DNA of 6,049 nt from Pseudomonadota bacterium (lineage in GTDB: Bacteria; Pseudomonadota; Alphaproteobacteria; Rhizobiales; Hyphomicrobiaceae): contig JAEYYJ010000157.1 in assembly GCA_023430845.1 (NCBI GenBank), positions 1 through 6,049 of the forward strand. The letters are read 5' to 3'. Positions 5,416 to 6,049 of this stretch are shown here, piece by piece; the first letter of the stretch is position 1, and each line of letters opens with the position of its first letter. Position numbers and translations under genes: made by a program. The notes under the pieces were generated by a model. It made no database searches, was not told the origin of the DNA, and was given only the letters and a program-made list of their open reading frames with translations.

Positions 5416-6049
5416 ATGCGGTTCATCTTCAAGACCGACTACGAGCAGGACATCAAGCTCCTTCAGCACAGCGGAGCATGGTGGTCCTATGGCCTGCTGT
5501 TTGTGGTGCTGGCCGCAGCGCCCTACTTCATCGGCAGCTACCTGCAGAGCCAGCTCGTCTTCGTCTTCATCTATGCGATCGTCGGTGTCGCGCTGATGGT
5601 CCTGGTCGGCTTCACCGGGCAAGGTTCGATCGGCCATGCCGCCTTCCTCGCCATTGGCGCCTATACCGCCGGCTATCTGCAGTCGCACGGATATCCCTTC
5701 GAGGTCTATTTCCCCGCGGCCGGTATAATTACCGGCGTGGTCGGCGCCATCGTCGGCATTCCGGCATTGCGGCTGCACGGCATCTATCTGCTGATCGCAA
5801 CGATCTCGTTCGCCTTCATTGTCGAGGAGATCCTCGCGCGCTGGGAAAGCGTCACGCACGGCAACGAGGGTATGCGCGTGCGCGCCGTCGAGTTCTTCGG
5901 CCAGACCGTCGCGCGCGACAGTAACAGCTTCTACTTCCTGTGCCTCGCAATCCTGGTGCTGGTGATCATCGGAACGCTCAATCTCATGCGTTCGCCAACC
6001 GGGCGCGCCTTCATCGCCATCCGCGACAGCGAGACGGCGGCCAAGAGCA
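5416..6049 (+). CDS. livM: Branched-chain-amino-acid-type ABC transporter permease, LivM family, C-terminus cut by window edge
   Basis: I translated 211 residues from the ATG at 5416; the frame is open to the window edge. LivM proteins are usually 300-400 residues or more, so perhaps a third or more is missing. Seen: a hydrophilic N-terminus (about 1-21), membrane segments near 22-40 and 46-66, the family signature VGFTGQGSIGHAAFLAIGAY (64-83), ALRLHGIYLLIATISFAFIV (117-136), and the start of the coupling helix SPTGRAFIAIRDSETAAK (193-210), which in the family contacts the ATPase subunits. THGNEGM (147-153) stands where many members have a TGG-type loop. It is co-transcribed with livH. ATPase and binding-protein genes are expected downstream but are not in the window. 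The substrate is undetermined. Confidence 0.92.
   Translation, partial: MRFIFKTDYEQDIKLLQHSGAWWSYGLLFVVLAAAPYFIGSYLQSQLVFVFIYAIVGVALMVLVGFTGQGSIGHAAFLAIGAYTAGYLQSHGYPFEVYFPAAGIITGVVGAIVGIPALRLHGIYLLIATISFAFIVEEILARWESVTHGNEGMRVRAVEFFGQTVARDSNSFYFLCLAILVLVIIGTLNLMRSPTGRAFIAIRDSETAAKS

Noticed and set aside
4290..5432. A 380-codon open frame on the minus strand, antisense to livH
   Set aside because: It is antisense to an unmistakable LivH permease. Its translation is Asp/Glu/Arg/His-rich low-complexity sequence typical of the reverse of a GC-rich membrane protein, with no family resemblance.
5332..5924. Open frames overlapping livM on both strands (5332-5859 minus and 5478-5924 plus)
   Set aside because: The LivM frame from 5416 carries the family signatures without interruption; the others are Arg- or Asp-rich shadows.

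Overview
This is a GC-rich chromosomal stretch whose codon use, gene families and strong Shine-Dalgarno sites fit an alphaproteobacterium, probably of the Hyphomicrobiales (Rhizobiales) type. That placement is inferred from protein style only; no rRNA or other lineage marker is present. The window holds five protein genes, two of them cut by its edges. I see no RNA genes, insertion sequences, CRISPR arrays or phage genes.

Layout: (1) 1-1517, minus strand, most of an acetoacetyl-CoA synthetase, with its C-terminus beyond the left edge. (2) 1518-1786, a divergent intergenic region with the synthetase Shine-Dalgarno site, a small hairpin directly before it, and an unclear start zone for the next gene. 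(3) About 1787-3580, plus strand, an AsmA-family inner-membrane-anchored protein. (4) 3581-3620, a short convergent gap with a GC-rich hairpin. (5) 3621-4289, minus strand, a divergent member of the protein-L-isoaspartate O-methyltransferase (PCMT) family. (6) 4290-4526, a second divergent intergenic region with a candidate promoter and a 15-bp near-perfect direct repeat. (7) 4527-5402 and 5416-6049, plus strand, the two LivH/LivM-type permeases of a branched-chain-amino-acid-type ABC importer. The second permease runs off the right edge. The ATPase genes (livG/livF type) and a periplasmic binding protein probably follow outside the window.

The genes form separate units rather than one pathway. 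The synthetase activates acetoacetate to acetoacetyl-CoA (ketone body and polyhydroxybutyrate carbon use). The AsmA protein belongs to envelope maintenance. The PCMT-like protein is a SAM-dependent methyltransferase, possibly for protein repair. livH and livM are clearly one operon, with 13 nt between them and the livM Shine-Dalgarno site overlapping the livH stop.

I found no convincing new biological system. The points most worth a second look are the repeat over the likely livH promoter, the leader hairpin of the synthetase, the missing substrate-site signature in the PCMT-like protein, and the uncertain AsmA start.
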